This document shows, one piece after another, positions 1 to 8,091 of a stretch of DNA of 64,000 bases. The DNA is taken from assembly GCF_004745595.1 (NCBI RefSeq), contig NZ_SRLH01000006.1, forward strand, positions 124,001-188,000. Direction: 5' to 3'. Origin of the DNA: Flavobacterium humi. GTDB lineage: Bacteria; Bacteroidota; Bacteroidia; Flavobacteriales; Flavobacteriaceae. Each line of letters begins with the position of its first letter. Position 1 is the stretch's first letter. The position numbers and the translations under genes were made by a program. The notes beneath the pieces were generated by a model that made no database searches, had not been told where the DNA came from, and saw only the letters and a list, made by a program, of their open reading frames with translations.

Positions 1-843
1 TTTTGAATGTCTGATATATCCTTCTGTTATATTGATGCCTCTTAATATTGGCATTCCAGATTCATCATCACATATTTCCTCACCTTTAAGTGCTATTCCA
101 GAAAATAAATCAATAAAATCATCCACCTCTTTCAACATCCAAGCACCATCTTTCTCAAACTCCTTGAACCGATATTTCGGCACTTTCTTTCCCTCTTGCG
201 GAAAAAGGTTTTGCATCAAGCCTTTTTTGTGGTCTTTGAGTAAATCCAATTTTTGAGTTTGACCTGCAATTACTTCGTCTAAAGACGAAAGGCAGGATGC
301 GATTTTTTGTTGTTCTTGTGGGTTTGGAATTGGAACTTTTAGGTTGAGAAACGCAACTTTTGACAAGTTGTATCTAGTACTCCCTTGTGCTATTGCCGAA
401 ACAGACGTTCTATAAATTGGACTATGAAATAAGTATCGGGAAAATTGTGGTTGCGTTTTTTCTAATTCAAATGGTCTTAGGGCAAAGCAAAAACTATTCA
501 AATAAATATCCTCTTTAGGAGAATCAACAAGCACAGATGCAAAGCCAACTTCATCTGGAGTTTCTGAAGAAGTAGTATATAAAATGTCACCTTTCTGGAG
601 TGTGTTTTGGTTCTCATTTTCATCAATTTCAACTTTACCGCACTTTTGGTAATCTATAATGGAGTTGTCGAAAACTTGCTTGTAAGTTACATATGATTTA
701 CCTGTACCAAAATCTTCACCACTTTTACCAGTTAGCCCATTTATAGTTATGCCAAGCTCAGAAATTTTCTTTTCTGCCCAATCTCCATCATTCTCAAAGT
801 CAGGAAAACGCAATTCAGGTGTTAATTTTTTCTTCTTACTCAT
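1..843 (-). CDS. hsdS: Type I restriction-modification specificity subunit HsdS (partial, cut by window edge)
   Basis: The reading frame is open on the minus strand from an ATG at 843 to the window edge, giving 281 codons of the N-terminal part. It opens with a lysine-rich segment followed by TPELRFPDF, the usual beginning of Bacteroidota HsdS proteins. It then has a first target-recognition domain (about residues 25-175) and the conserved helical spacer with NPQEQQKIASCLSSLDEVI (about 178-198) and LLKDHKKGLMQNLFPQ. The second recognition domain is just beginning when the sequence ends. HsdS gives the DNA-binding specificity of the HsdR2M2S complex. Its ATG overlaps the hsdR stop by 8 bp (ATGAGTAA), so the two are translationally coupled. 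Product certain to family; target sequence cannot be told. Confidence 0.93.
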   Translation of the reverse strand, partial: MSKKKKLTPELRFPDFENDGDWAEKKISELGITINGLTGKSGEDFGTGKSYVTYKQVFDNSIIDYQKCGKVEIDENENQNTLQKGDILYTTSSETPDEVGFASVLVDSPKEDIYLNSFCFALRPFELEKTQPQFSRYLFHSPIYRTSVSAIAQGSTRYNLSKVAFLNLKVPIPNPQEQQKIASCLSSLDEVIAGQTQKLDLLKDHKKGLMQNLFPQEGKKVPKYRFKEFEKDGAWMLKEVDDFIDLFSGIALKGEEICDDESGMPILRGINITEGYIRHSK

Positions 844-3832
844 ACGCTGCTAATCCTGAAATTTCACGCCCTTGGGCAAGTTTTTTTAATTGTGGTACTA
901 AATCTTCCATCAATGCCAACTCTTTTACTCTGCGTTCTTTCCAACTCAAATCCAATGGTGCTAAAAGGTCGGTTAGTTTTTCACCGTCAAAAATCATTCG
1001 GCTCGTTATCTTTTCAATAAATTTTTTTAAGTCAGTCGTTTGCAAGCCGTGTTTGTTAGCAATTGTCGCTATTTCCTTATTGTACTTATCGTCTTTAAAT
1101 TTGTCATAGCCCTTGCGAAGCATTTCAACATCTTGTCCGCTTTCCCAATCTAAACCATTGATATATTCAGTTAAATCTTCTTCTTCATCCATTAAATTGG
1201 AATTGGATTTCAACAAGCTAATCACTTGTGATTTAGTCATTTTTTGCTTGGCAGGTTTCTTTTGTGTGCTGTCGGCAATCAAACTCATTATGTAATCGTA
1301 ATCTATTACGGCAGAAGCAAACAACACAAATTCAAAATCAAGTTGCTGAATTTCAGGCGGTGCATTTTCACCTTCTTTTTGTTGTATTTCTCGTAACTGC
1401 TTGGCTGTTTCTATGTACGAACTACGGAACTCTTGCAAAGATTCTTCGGGCAAAATAGCTTCAATTTTTGCTTTTTGTTTTTCGTCTATGTCCGTGTATT
1501 GGTCAAGCTGTGTTTTTAACCTTTGTACTTCTTTGAAATTTTTCACAAAGGCAATTCTTGCTGCATCACCTTTTAAATTGTAAACTTCCTGTGGTTCGTT
1601 TACCAAATTATGCTCCTGCATAAATACACCCAATTTCTCAACCGCTTCTTTGTACTTGTCAATCATTACAGGTGCAGGGTCAACCAACCAAATTTCTCTT
1701 GCTTTTCCTTTGTCTTCTCCTGAGAACAATGCAATGGCTTGATTTACGGAATCCTGTTGCGAACGGAAATCTAAAATATTTCCATAAGGTTTGGTGTCGT
1801 TCAATACACGGTTTGTTCTTGAAAATGCCTGAATCAATCCGTGGTATTTCAAATTCTTGTCCACATACAAGGTATTCAAGTATTTGCTATCGAAACCCGT
1901 GAGCAACATATCTACTACTATGGTAATGTCAATTTTATTCTCGTGTGAATAATCTTTGTTGCTGTATTGTTGGTCTTTGATTCGTTTTTGTACATCTTGA
2001 TAGTACAAATCAAATTCATTGATGATGTGATTGGTGTTAAATTGCTTATTGTAATTTTCTATTATTTCCGTTAATGCTTTTTTCTTCTCTTCTGGATTTT
2101 GTTTGTTATCCTCACGTTCTTGCGTCAAATCTTCCTGTAATTGTTTGATGTCAGCCGCATTTTTTTGACTTTGTTGGTCCCCTTGTTTAGCAATGAGTTG
2201 AGAAGGTGGCGAAAACACACAAGCAACATTTAATGGGGCATACTCAGTATTTTCCGTTTGTTTCTTCTTTTGAATTTCTTTGAATAACTGATAATATTCA
2301 ATTGCATTATTGATGGATGCCGCAGCCAAAACCGCATTAAATTTTCGTGAATTGGTGGCAGCATTGTGTTTGGTTAAAATTGCTTCTACAACTGCTTGTC
2401 TTGAAATAACCTCTCCTGGTTTTTGATTTTTGTTGCCTTTGAAATAATCAATATGAAAACGCAATACATTTTTATCTTCAATAGCGTGTGTAATTGTGTA
2501 TGCGTGTAGTCTTTTTTGGAAAATGTCTTCTGTAATTTTATAAGAAGCGTATTCGCCTTCTCTTATGCTGTACGTGGCATTTTCGTCAAAAATAGGTGTA
2601 CCTGTAAAACCGAATAATTGAGCATTTGGGAAAAACTCTTTAATCGCTTTGTGATTTTCACCAAACTGCGAACGGTGACATTCGTCAAAGATAAAAACGA
2701 CACGTTTTTTACTCAATGGCTCTAATCGCTCTTTATAGTTTTTCTTGTAAGTTCCATCCAATGCCAAGCCTAATTTTTGAATGGTGGTAACAATTACTTT
2801 GTCGGCATAATCTGTAGAAAGTAAACGCTTTACTAAAGTTTCAGTATTTGTGTTTTCTTCTACGCTTCCTTCCTGAAATTTATTGAACTCCTCACGGGTT
2901 TGTCGGTCAAGGTCTTTACGGTCAACCACAAACAAACATTTTTCAATTTCGTGATTGTCCTTTAAAAGGGTAGAAGCTTTGAAAGAAGTTAAGGTTTTAC
3001 CGCTACCTGTGGTGTGCCAAATGTAGCCGTTACCTCTGTTTTGTTTAACACATTCTTCAATTGCCTTTACTGCATAAATTTGATAAGGTCGCATAACGAG
3101 CAATTTCTGTTCGCTTTCCACCAAAACCATATACTTGCTTATCATTTCACCAAGTGTGCACTTGCCAAGAAACTTTTCAGTGAATGAATCAAGGTGAGTA
3201 ATTTTCTTATTGCTTTCGTCTGCTAATTGATAAATCGGTAAAAACTGTTCATCTGCATTAAATTGAAAATGCTGAATCTTGTTATTTGCAAAATAGTAGG
3301 TGTTACTTCTATTACTAACAATGAACAATTGCATAAAGCAAAGCAATGAATTTCCGTAACCGTTGCCCGCTTCGTTTTTGTAATCTACGATTTGCTGCAT
3401 TGCTTTTCGTGCTGAAATGTCGAGCTTCTTTAACTCGATTTGCACCACTGGTAAGCCATTAATCAGTAATATGATGTCGTAGCGTTGATGACTGTTTTCG
3501 GTATTTATACGTAACTGACTTATAACTTCAAAATCGTTTTTGCACCAATCTTTTATATTTACCAATGTGTAATGCAATGGTGTTCCGTCCTCACGTTGGA
3601 AAAATTGTCTTTCACGCAATTTCTTAGAAGCTACAAATACATCAGAGTTTATAATTTCCTCTCGAAGTCTTAAAAACTCATTGTCTGTCAAGTGAACACG
3701 GTTAAGTTCTTCAAATTTTGCTTTGAAATTTTGCTCAAGCGTTTTCCTGTCAACTATGTCTGGTCGGTAAATGTATTTCAGCCCTTTTAGTTGCTCTATG
3801 AGGTTTAATTCTATTTGATTCTCTTTACTCAT
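836..3832 (-). CDS. hsdR: Type I restriction enzyme R subunit HsdR
   Basis: This 998-residue protein is the motor and nuclease subunit of a type I restriction enzyme. The N-terminal HsdR nuclease domain has D119 and an E133-L-K135 motif, a PD-(D/E)xK-type active site. A superfamily 2 helicase/translocase core follows, with Walker A TTGSGKT (274-280), DECH box (383-386), a FTGTP motif and a C-terminal FSRTNRVLN motif VI. The length is normal for HsdR and no frameshift is visible. Its start overlaps the upstream XRE gene by 4 bp (ATGA) and its end overlaps hsdS by 8 bp, so XRE-hsdR-hsdS is one tight operon. No methyltransferase gene hsdM lies in view; one is expected downstream of hsdS beyond the window edge. 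Confidence 0.97.
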   Translation of the reverse strand: MSKENQIELNLIEQLKGLKYIYRPDIVDRKTLEQNFKAKFEELNRVHLTDNEFLRLREEIINSDVFVASKKLRERQFFQREDGTPLHYTLVNIKDWCKNDFEVISQLRINTENSHQRYDIILLINGLPVVQIELKKLDISARKAMQQIVDYKNEAGNGYGNSLLCFMQLFIVSNRSNTYYFANNKIQHFQFNADEQFLPIYQLADESNKKITHLDSFTEKFLGKCTLGEMISKYMVLVESEQKLLVMRPYQIYAVKAIEECVKQNRGNGYIWHTTGSGKTLTSFKASTLLKDNHEIEKCLFVVDRKDLDRQTREEFNKFQEGSVEENTNTETLVKRLLSTDYADKVIVTTIQKLGLALDGTYKKNYKERLEPLSKKRVVFIFDECHRSQFGENHKAIKEFFPNAQLFGFTGTPIFDENATYSIREGEYASYKITEDIFQKRLHAYTITHAIEDKNVLRFHIDYFKGNKNQKPGEVISRQAVVEAILTKHNAATNSRKFNAVLAAASINNAIEYYQLFKEIQKKKQTENTEYAPLNVACVFSPPSQLIAKQGDQQSQKNAADIKQLQEDLTQEREDNKQNPEEKKKALTEIIENYNKQFNTNHIINEFDLYYQDVQKRIKDQQYSNKDYSHENKIDITIVVDMLLTGFDSKYLNTLYVDKNLKYHGLIQAFSRTNRVLNDTKPYGNILDFRSQQDSVNQAIALFSGEDKGKAREIWLVDPAPVMIDKYKEAVEKLGVFMQEHNLVNEPQEVYNLKGDAARIAFVKNFKEVQRLKTQLDQYTDIDEKQKAKIEAILPEESLQEFRSSYIETAKQLREIQQKEGENAPPEIQQLDFEFVLFASAVIDYDYIMSLIADSTQKKPAKQKMTKSQVISLLKSNSNLMDEEEDLTEYINGLDWESGQDVEMLRKGYDKFKDDKYNKEIATIANKHGLQTTDLKKFIEKITSRMIFDGEKLTDLLAPLDLSWKERRVKELALMEDLVPQLKKLAQGREISGLAAYE

Positions 3833-4017
3833 TCTTCTTTCAATAAATCTTTGGCATTAACATCCAAAATTTTTGCAATTCGGTACAAATCTTCAAGGCT
3901 TGGTTGTCTCACATTGCGAGAATACTCGTTAATTGTGTTGTAACTTTTATCCAACTTCTTAGCAAGCCAAGTTTGGGAAATGCCTTTTTCTTTAAGTACT
4001 TCTTTAATTCGGTTCAT
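3829..4017 (-). CDS. XRE-family helix-turn-helix regulator of the restriction operon
   Basis: This 62-residue protein is essentially a single Cro/C1-type helix-turn-helix domain: ISQTWLAKKLDKSYNTINEYSR covers helices 2 and 3 and IAKILDVNAKDLL is the last helix. Such small HTH proteins commonly act as autoregulators of restriction-modification genes (controller proteins), although C proteins are best known from type II systems. It is the first gene of the operon and its stop overlaps the hsdR start (ATGA), which ties its dose to that of HsdR. An imperfect palindrome at 4061-4075 just upstream of its promoter is a plausible operator. Regulation of the operon is inferred from position and family, not shown. 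Confidence 0.85.
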   Translation of the reverse strand: MNRIKEVLKEKGISQTWLAKKLDKSYNTINEYSRNVRQPSLEDLYRIAKILDVNAKDLLKEE

Positions 4018-4043
4018 TGAAGCCTAATTAATTTTTAACAGGT

Positions 4044-4051
4044 CAAAGATA
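4044..4051 (-). promoter_or_regulatory. Promoter -7 element of the XRE-hsdR-hsdS operon
   Basis: On the minus strand this reads TATCTTTG, an exact match to the Bacteroidota -7 consensus TAnnTTTG. It lies 26 bp upstream of the ATG of the XRE gene, so a leader of roughly 20 nt is expected. No clear TTG box is present at the usual -33 distance; that position is close to the palindrome at 4061-4075. Confidence 0.6.
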
Positions 4052-4060
4052 GTAAAATTG

Positions 4061-4075
4061 CACTGCTGAGTAGTG
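4061..4075. promoter_or_regulatory. Candidate operator dyad for the XRE regulator
   Basis: CACTGCTGAGTAGTG is an imperfect 15-bp palindrome with CACT and AGTG ends, mismatched at the centre and at one symmetric pair. It sits immediately upstream of the -7 element, where a bound repressor would block RNA polymerase. A second dyad with a perfect core, ACAATATTGT, follows at 4085-4094. Small XRE proteins usually bind sites of this size as dimers; assignment is by position only. Confidence 0.45.
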
Positions 4076-4223
4076 TAAATGTCCACAATATTGTCGTGGG
4101 TGAATAGGGGCAAGCTTTTTTGGTTTTTCAGCGTTGGCTTTTGCCAAATCCCAAACCAATCAAAAGTAATATGGATATACCTAAAAGCAAAAACCTACTC
4201 CGTAATGGAATAGGTCTTCTGTT

Positions 4224-5852
4224 TTATTTAAAAAGGTTCATTTTTCCAAAACCACCGTCAATACAGGTTTCAACGACACATTGTGTTTTGTATTTTTCTG
4301 GGACTTCATCAATAAAGTTATACTCCGATAATACATCATAACATGTGTCCAAACTCGATTCTGTTAGATAACTACCGTATTTTATCCTGAATCTTTTGAA
4401 AAATTCATCGATTGTTATTCGTTTGGTTTTGGTTTCCATGGCAACCGCTTCCGCTTCATTGGTATCATCAGCATCACCCGCAACCGAATCCATAATAGCG
4501 CATTCAACCTCATTTTTTGCGCTGGTATCTTTAACACAGGTTTTAACACCATGCTCCAAAATGATTCGGTTCATGGTTTCCATTACCACCGTTTTATCTT
4601 TTTCCTCGCATAACAACGCATCATAAACGTATAGGACATAAATCCCAATCGAATTAAGGTATTTTATAACATCGGTCATTATTACAACTTCGAGCTTAAA
4701 CATTTTTTGCGAAGTGATTTTGTGACCATTGGTTTTTTTGTCATGGTAAAGCCTTGAAAGCATATTCGCTTCATTTTTGGAATAATAATTAAATAATGGT
4801 GATGCTGTCATACCGTGCCAATTTTTATTGAAAAAGCTCAAATGCTCAATCTTCACCAATTTTTCATCAATTCCAGCCAGTTCCGCTATTTTCTCATGCG
4901 TTAAATATTCATGTTTGCCTTGGTACAGGTACATTGCTAAATTCGGGTGCAACGCCCTGTAATCGCATTCAACCAACTTTTTGCCATCTATGGTAATTTC
5001 ATTGCGAATCCATGCAGGCATCAACGTGAAAGAATCCACCACACGCCCACCACTTTTATGGTCTCCAGCGACTGGAATCATAAAGCCTCGGTTGGTCAAG
5101 TATTCAAATATTTTGATGTGGTCTTCCACAAATCTCCTATTGTCGGCATCTGCCCAGTAACTATTATCATGCTTGTTTCGCATGGTCAGGATTTTGCCTT
5201 TTTTGGTTGTGTATTTGTTTTTTACCAGTTGTTTCCCAATCTCCAGAAATTCTTTGGATGTAGGCAATTCAATTCTAGGGTATAACTTCACGAGATTGTA
5301 GCAGATTGTATTTTCCAAAGCTTCATTAAACAGCCTGTAATAGATTTTGTTTCTGTTTTGGATAATTCCGTTGTCTTTGATAATATAGTCGGTTAAACCT
5401 GGCTTAAAATAACTGTCAGGTAACCTGTATTTTCTGGAGTGTCCGCCTTTGACATAACGACCATCAACTTCAATCATAGCTCCCGTTGAAGTACCCGCAA
5501 GCAAAGCTTCAATGATTCTTGGATAAACGAAAGTATTGTCTTTGTTTTTGGTCTGTTCGTGAAGTATTTTAGAATTTAGGTGCTTCCAGCGGTCATCTGT
5601 GTAATGTGTGCTGGCAAGATTCGATGCCACCAAAAGGCATTTTTCCACTGCCACATCAATATCGGGGTCGATTGCTTTTAAAAGTTCTTCTGAAACATGT
5701 TTTCTTAGGTTGGTTTCCATTTTTTTCGGAATCCAAATCGAATTAACATTTGGGAAGATTAGGGCTAATTCGGCAAAATTTTCATCATGGTGAAGGATTT
5801 GTAAATCCTCTGTATCGCCTGTAAGCGATAGGTAATCGTTTTTAAGATTCAT
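4224..5852 (-). CDS. Uncharacterised protein with family-A-polymerase-like palm motifs
   Basis: I do not recognise a named family for this 542-residue protein, but it has the hallmarks of a polymerase palm. Motif A-like ECDYRALHPNLAMYLY (296-311, D298) resembles the DYSxIELR motif of family A DNA polymerases. A motif B-like stretch KIEHLSFFNKNWHG (334-347) has the spaced Lys and aromatic residues. A motif C-like YVLYVYDALLCEE (405-417, D411) matches the hydrophobic-HDE pattern with Tyr in place of His. The order and spacing (D298 to D411, 113 residues) fit a compact polymerase. The N-terminal part has a GGHSRKYRL segment (136-144) that looks like a winged-helix DNA-binding piece. There is no 3'-5' exonuclease domain evident and no YxDD reverse-transcriptase motif. 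It is a single gene behind a structured leader, in a mobile island beside a restriction system. Replication protein of the element or a defence/polymerase protein are both possible. Confidence 0.6.
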   Translation of the reverse strand: MNLKNDYLSLTGDTEDLQILHHDENFAELALIFPNVNSIWIPKKMETNLRKHVSEELLKAIDPDIDVAVEKCLLVASNLASTHYTDDRWKHLNSKILHEQTKNKDNTFVYPRIIEALLAGTSTGAMIEVDGRYVKGGHSRKYRLPDSYFKPGLTDYIIKDNGIIQNRNKIYYRLFNEALENTICYNLVKLYPRIELPTSKEFLEIGKQLVKNKYTTKKGKILTMRNKHDNSYWADADNRRFVEDHIKIFEYLTNRGFMIPVAGDHKSGGRVVDSFTLMPAWIRNEITIDGKKLVECDYRALHPNLAMYLYQGKHEYLTHEKIAELAGIDEKLVKIEHLSFFNKNWHGMTASPLFNYYSKNEANMLSRLYHDKKTNGHKITSQKMFKLEVVIMTDVIKYLNSIGIYVLYVYDALLCEEKDKTVVMETMNRIILEHGVKTCVKDTSAKNEVECAIMDSVAGDADDTNEAEAVAMETKTKRITIDEFFKRFRIKYGSYLTESSLDTCYDVLSEYNFIDEVPEKYKTQCVVETCIDGGFGKMNLFK

Positions 5853-5976
5853 TGTATATTCTCTTATTCTGCTTCACCCAGCGTGTGGGTGATTATTGTT
5901 TTTGGCTCCTACACTCGGTAAGAGAAGCTGGGGTAATTACTCCCCAGCAACCAAGGATTTTAATGAGTTTTCTCTC
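5853..5976 (-). promoter_or_regulatory. Structured 5' leader of the polymerase-like gene
   Basis: The minus-strand leader contains a 7-bp hairpin (GCTGGGG 5927-5933 with CCCCAGC 5942-5948). It is followed by an 8-bp closing stem (TTCTCTTA 5859-5866 with TAAGAGAA 5919-5926) that encloses another 7-bp hairpin (TCACCCA 5874-5880 with TGGGTGA 5886-5892). The outer stem ends six bases before the start codon. The 3' arm of the first hairpin (CCCAGC) can instead pair with GCTGGG of the inner hairpin, so two mutually exclusive folds are possible. This could be an attenuator, an autoregulatory site, or part of a functional non-coding RNA. It matches no riboswitch class I know. Confidence 0.55.
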
Positions 5977-5983
5977 ATATGTT

Positions 5984-6014
5984 CAATTATACTAACAAAT
6001 CTGAAAACAGTCAA
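5984..6014 (-). promoter_or_regulatory. Promoter of the polymerase-like gene
   Basis: On the minus strand a TTG (6012-6014) is followed after 20 bp by TATAATTG (5984-5991), which matches the Bacteroidota pattern TTG-N20-TAnnTTTG with one mismatch. The same bases also read as TTGACT, 17 bp, TATAAT, the classic sigma-70 arrangement of other phyla. Such a promoter could work in a broad range of hosts. Transcription would start near 5976, about 124 nt before the start codon. Confidence 0.6.
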
Positions 6015-6039
6015 GCACTTTGAAGGACTATTTTTTAAA

Positions 6040-6260
6040 AACTTTTATTTACTGGTTTTGGAATAGCGCAAACAGTGCATAAACATATTAATCCAATACT
6101 TCTCTATTACCTTATTTTATTGGTATTACATAAGATTATTATACAATATATTTAAGTAACATATATGAGTATAAATGAAGAAATAATAAGAAAATAGTAA
6201 GAAGATATTAATAGAAATAATACTAAATAAAATAATTAGTACTTAATAGTAGTAGAAAAT
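6040..6260. other. AT-rich non-coding gap between two divergently placed island genes
   Basis: I see no gene here. The stretch is very AT-rich, with loosely repeated purine/AT blocks such as AATAATAAGAA, AATAGTAAGAA and AATAATACTAAATAA between 6175 and 6235. A replication origin for an excised circular form of the element would look like this, next to a polymerase-like gene, but there are no exact iterons. Confidence 0.3.
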
Positions 6261-6293
6261 TGCAAAACTTTAATGTAGTGGGTGTGGCTGATG

Positions 6294-6521
6294 CTAAGCA
6301 CCAACAAATAGCGCAGATATTTCAACATTTAGCGCTTTAGCAATACGGATGCACTTGTCAATTCCCATGATTTGCTTACCTAACATATAACGTCTGAGAG
6401 CTTCAATGTCCAAATCAGCATCATGAGCCACATGTCTTACTTTCAGATTTTTATCCTCGATAATTTTTTTAATGTTAATACCAACATTTTTGACTGATTC
6501 AGGAATTTCCGTTTTTCTCAT
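6294..6521 (-). CDS. Small XRE-like helix-turn-helix protein
   Basis: The chosen start gives 75 residues beginning MRKTEIPESVKN. A longer in-frame start at 6563 exists, but its extra 14 residues (Tyr/Phe/Cys rich) do not look like part of the fold. The sequence KNLKVRHVAHDADLDIEALRRYMLGKQ followed by CIRIAKALNVEISALF is a Cro/C1-type HTH with the final helix typical of XRE proteins, though the recognition helix is somewhat divergent. It is encoded alone, divergent from the lipoprotein gene and downstream of the AT-rich gap. It is likely a repressor belonging to the mobile island. Its target is not evident. Confidence 0.7.
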   Translation of the reverse strand: MRKTEIPESVKNVGINIKKIIEDKNLKVRHVAHDADLDIEALRRYMLGKQIMGIDKCIRIAKALNVEISALFVGA

Positions 6522-6606
6522 CTTATATTCATTAAGACACGAAAAGTATAAGTAACGTGTCAAAAAAACAGGAACGTATAATTCCAGTCATATTCGTCTG
6601 TTTTTA

Positions 6607-6614
6607 TATATTTG
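6607..6614 (+). promoter_or_regulatory. Promoter -7 element of the FISUMP lipoprotein gene
   Basis: TATATTTG matches TAnnTTTG exactly and lies 20 bp before the ATG at 6635, which suggests a very short leader. No convincing TTG box is seen at the -33 position. Confidence 0.5.
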
Positions 6615-6634
6615 TTTGATTAATAATTTATTTT

Positions 6635-7798
6635 ATGAAAAATTATACCTTAAAAACGCCAGCTTTAATAATCCTGTCTTTTCTTTTTGTGAATTGCAAA
6701 AACAACAATGCTGAGAATAAAAATTTGCCTTCCCCAAATGTTAGACCTTTAGAAGAAAGTTCCAATAGCGGTGAAACTTCATCGTATCAATCCGAAACGG
6801 TTAAAATTGGTGGACTGGAATGGACTTCAATAAATTTGGAAGTGAGTACATTTAAAAATGGTGATACTATTTTCCATGCGAAAACTAATAAAGAATGGGA
6901 ACGAGCTGGAAAACTTCACATACCCGCCTACTGTTATTATGACAATAATCCACTAAATGGTGATATATACGGGAAACTTTATAATTGGTATGCGGTTATG
7001 GACGAAAGGGGACTTGCACCCGAAGGTTACTTTATTCCAAGCGATAATGAATATTGGGTTTTGCTGGGTCACTATAATATGTATCAACATTCAGACAATG
7101 AAAGAAGTTCGCAAGCATCTTCAAAGCTTCAAACTAGAGGTTCAGGGTCATTTCAGGCTGTGCTTGGTGGGTATCGAATGGAAACGGGTGGTTTTGCTAA
7201 AATCGATGAAGCTGGACATTGGTGGTCGTCAGAAAATTTTTGGAAGCAAGGTTTAAACGGTTCTGAAATCAAAATCCAACCAAGCGAATTATATATGGAT
7301 GATACTTTTGTTTCAGGACCTGGGGCTGGTGTATATGATGCTGGGTGTGGGTATTCAATTCGATGTGTTAAAGGTGAATCTATGAGAACTACTAAGATAC
7401 CAGTTTTAGAAAATGAACATATCGAGGTTGATAAAAATGGAAAACTAAGAAATGGAGTAGTAACATTTTATAGTAGTATGGGGAACGTTTCAAAAACATT
7501 TGTTAATGGTGTTGAAAATGGCGAACGATTAAGTTTTAGTCCTTACGGTGATTTGCTTAGCAAAGAAATGTATAAGAAAGCTCAGTTGAATGGTTTATCA
7601 ATTTACTACCATGACAGCCATTGGAAGCATAAAACACATGAAGGAAATTATGTTAATGGGAAAAAAGAAGGCGAATGGATATATTATGATTGGATTGCAA
7701 AACCAGAGCTAGCTGAAAAATTTGAAATGCGTATCACAAAAAGAGAGTACTATCAGAATAATGAAAAAATAAAAACAGTTTATGAACCCCAACCTTAG
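6635..7798 (+). CDS. Lipoprotein with FISUMP domain and C-terminal MORN/YwqK-like repeats
   Basis: This 387-residue protein has a signal peptide ending in the lipobox FVNC (Cys21), so it is probably anchored in the outer membrane. Residues about 55-255 match the Fibrobacter succinogenes major paralogous (FISUMP) domain: a GLEWTSINL start, YGKLYNWYAV, GLAPEGYFIPSDNEYW, GGYR and wWSSE segments, and a terminal SIRCVKG. From about 265 onwards there are MORN-like units (GKLRNGVVTFY, AQLNGLSIYYH, NGKKEGEWIYYD), as in YwqK-type proteins. FISUMP proteins are abundant in Bacteroidota as surface proteins of unknown function. It is a stand-alone cargo gene of the island with its own promoter. No enzyme active site is visible. 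Confidence 0.85.
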   Translation: MKNYTLKTPALIILSFLFVNCKNNNAENKNLPSPNVRPLEESSNSGETSSYQSETVKIGGLEWTSINLEVSTFKNGDTIFHAKTNKEWERAGKLHIPAYCYYDNNPLNGDIYGKLYNWYAVMDERGLAPEGYFIPSDNEYWVLLGHYNMYQHSDNERSSQASSKLQTRGSGSFQAVLGGYRMETGGFAKIDEAGHWWSSENFWKQGLNGSEIKIQPSELYMDDTFVSGPGAGVYDAGCGYSIRCVKGESMRTTKIPVLENEHIEVDKNGKLRNGVVTFYSSMGNVSKTFVNGVENGERLSFSPYGDLLSKEMYKKAQLNGLSIYYHDSHWKHKTHEGNYVNGKKEGEWIYYDWIAKPELAEKFEMRITKREYYQNNEKIKTVYEPQP

Positions 7799-8091
7799 CT
7801 TTTAAAGTAGAACAGGTCAATATTATAGGCGAATAATGTTCCCATAGCGCACCGCATTAGCACGCTTGCGCTATAGGTTTCAAAAGTCAGAATGCCACCC
7901 CTAGGTGGTAAAAACACCCCTCTCCCCCTGTAAACGTTGTGAAAAGTTGGGAAATGTGTTTTCTAACGGTTACCACCCTCATAGGCGAACATTCCCTTAA
8001 TGTATTATGGTGTGCATGATGTGGCGTTTAAATTTTCCAGAATTTTTTGAGAAATGGATTTTGGAAGATATTTATTAGATAAAGAGGCACT
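7799..8091 (+). other. Repeat-rich non-coding region of the island
   Basis: No gene of convincing length is present. Visible structure includes ATAGGCGAA at 7825-7833 and again at 7981-7989, each followed within a few bases by TTCCC. There is an 8-bp inverted repeat, ATAGCGCA (7844-7851) with TGCGCTAT (7867-7874), and a short dyad CCACC-CCTA-GGTGG near 7896-7910 followed by a pyrimidine run. Clustered inverted and direct repeats next to small element genes resemble transfer origins or recombination sites, but no relaxase is in view and no family is recognised. Confidence 0.4.

Noticed and set aside
4224-5852. Calling the polymerase-like protein a reverse transcriptase
   Set aside because: There is no YxDD motif and the motif C reads VYDAL, nearer the family A pattern.
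6522-6563. Longer start for the small XRE-like gene
   Set aside because: The extra 14 residues have a composition unlike the domain and there is a good internal ATG.
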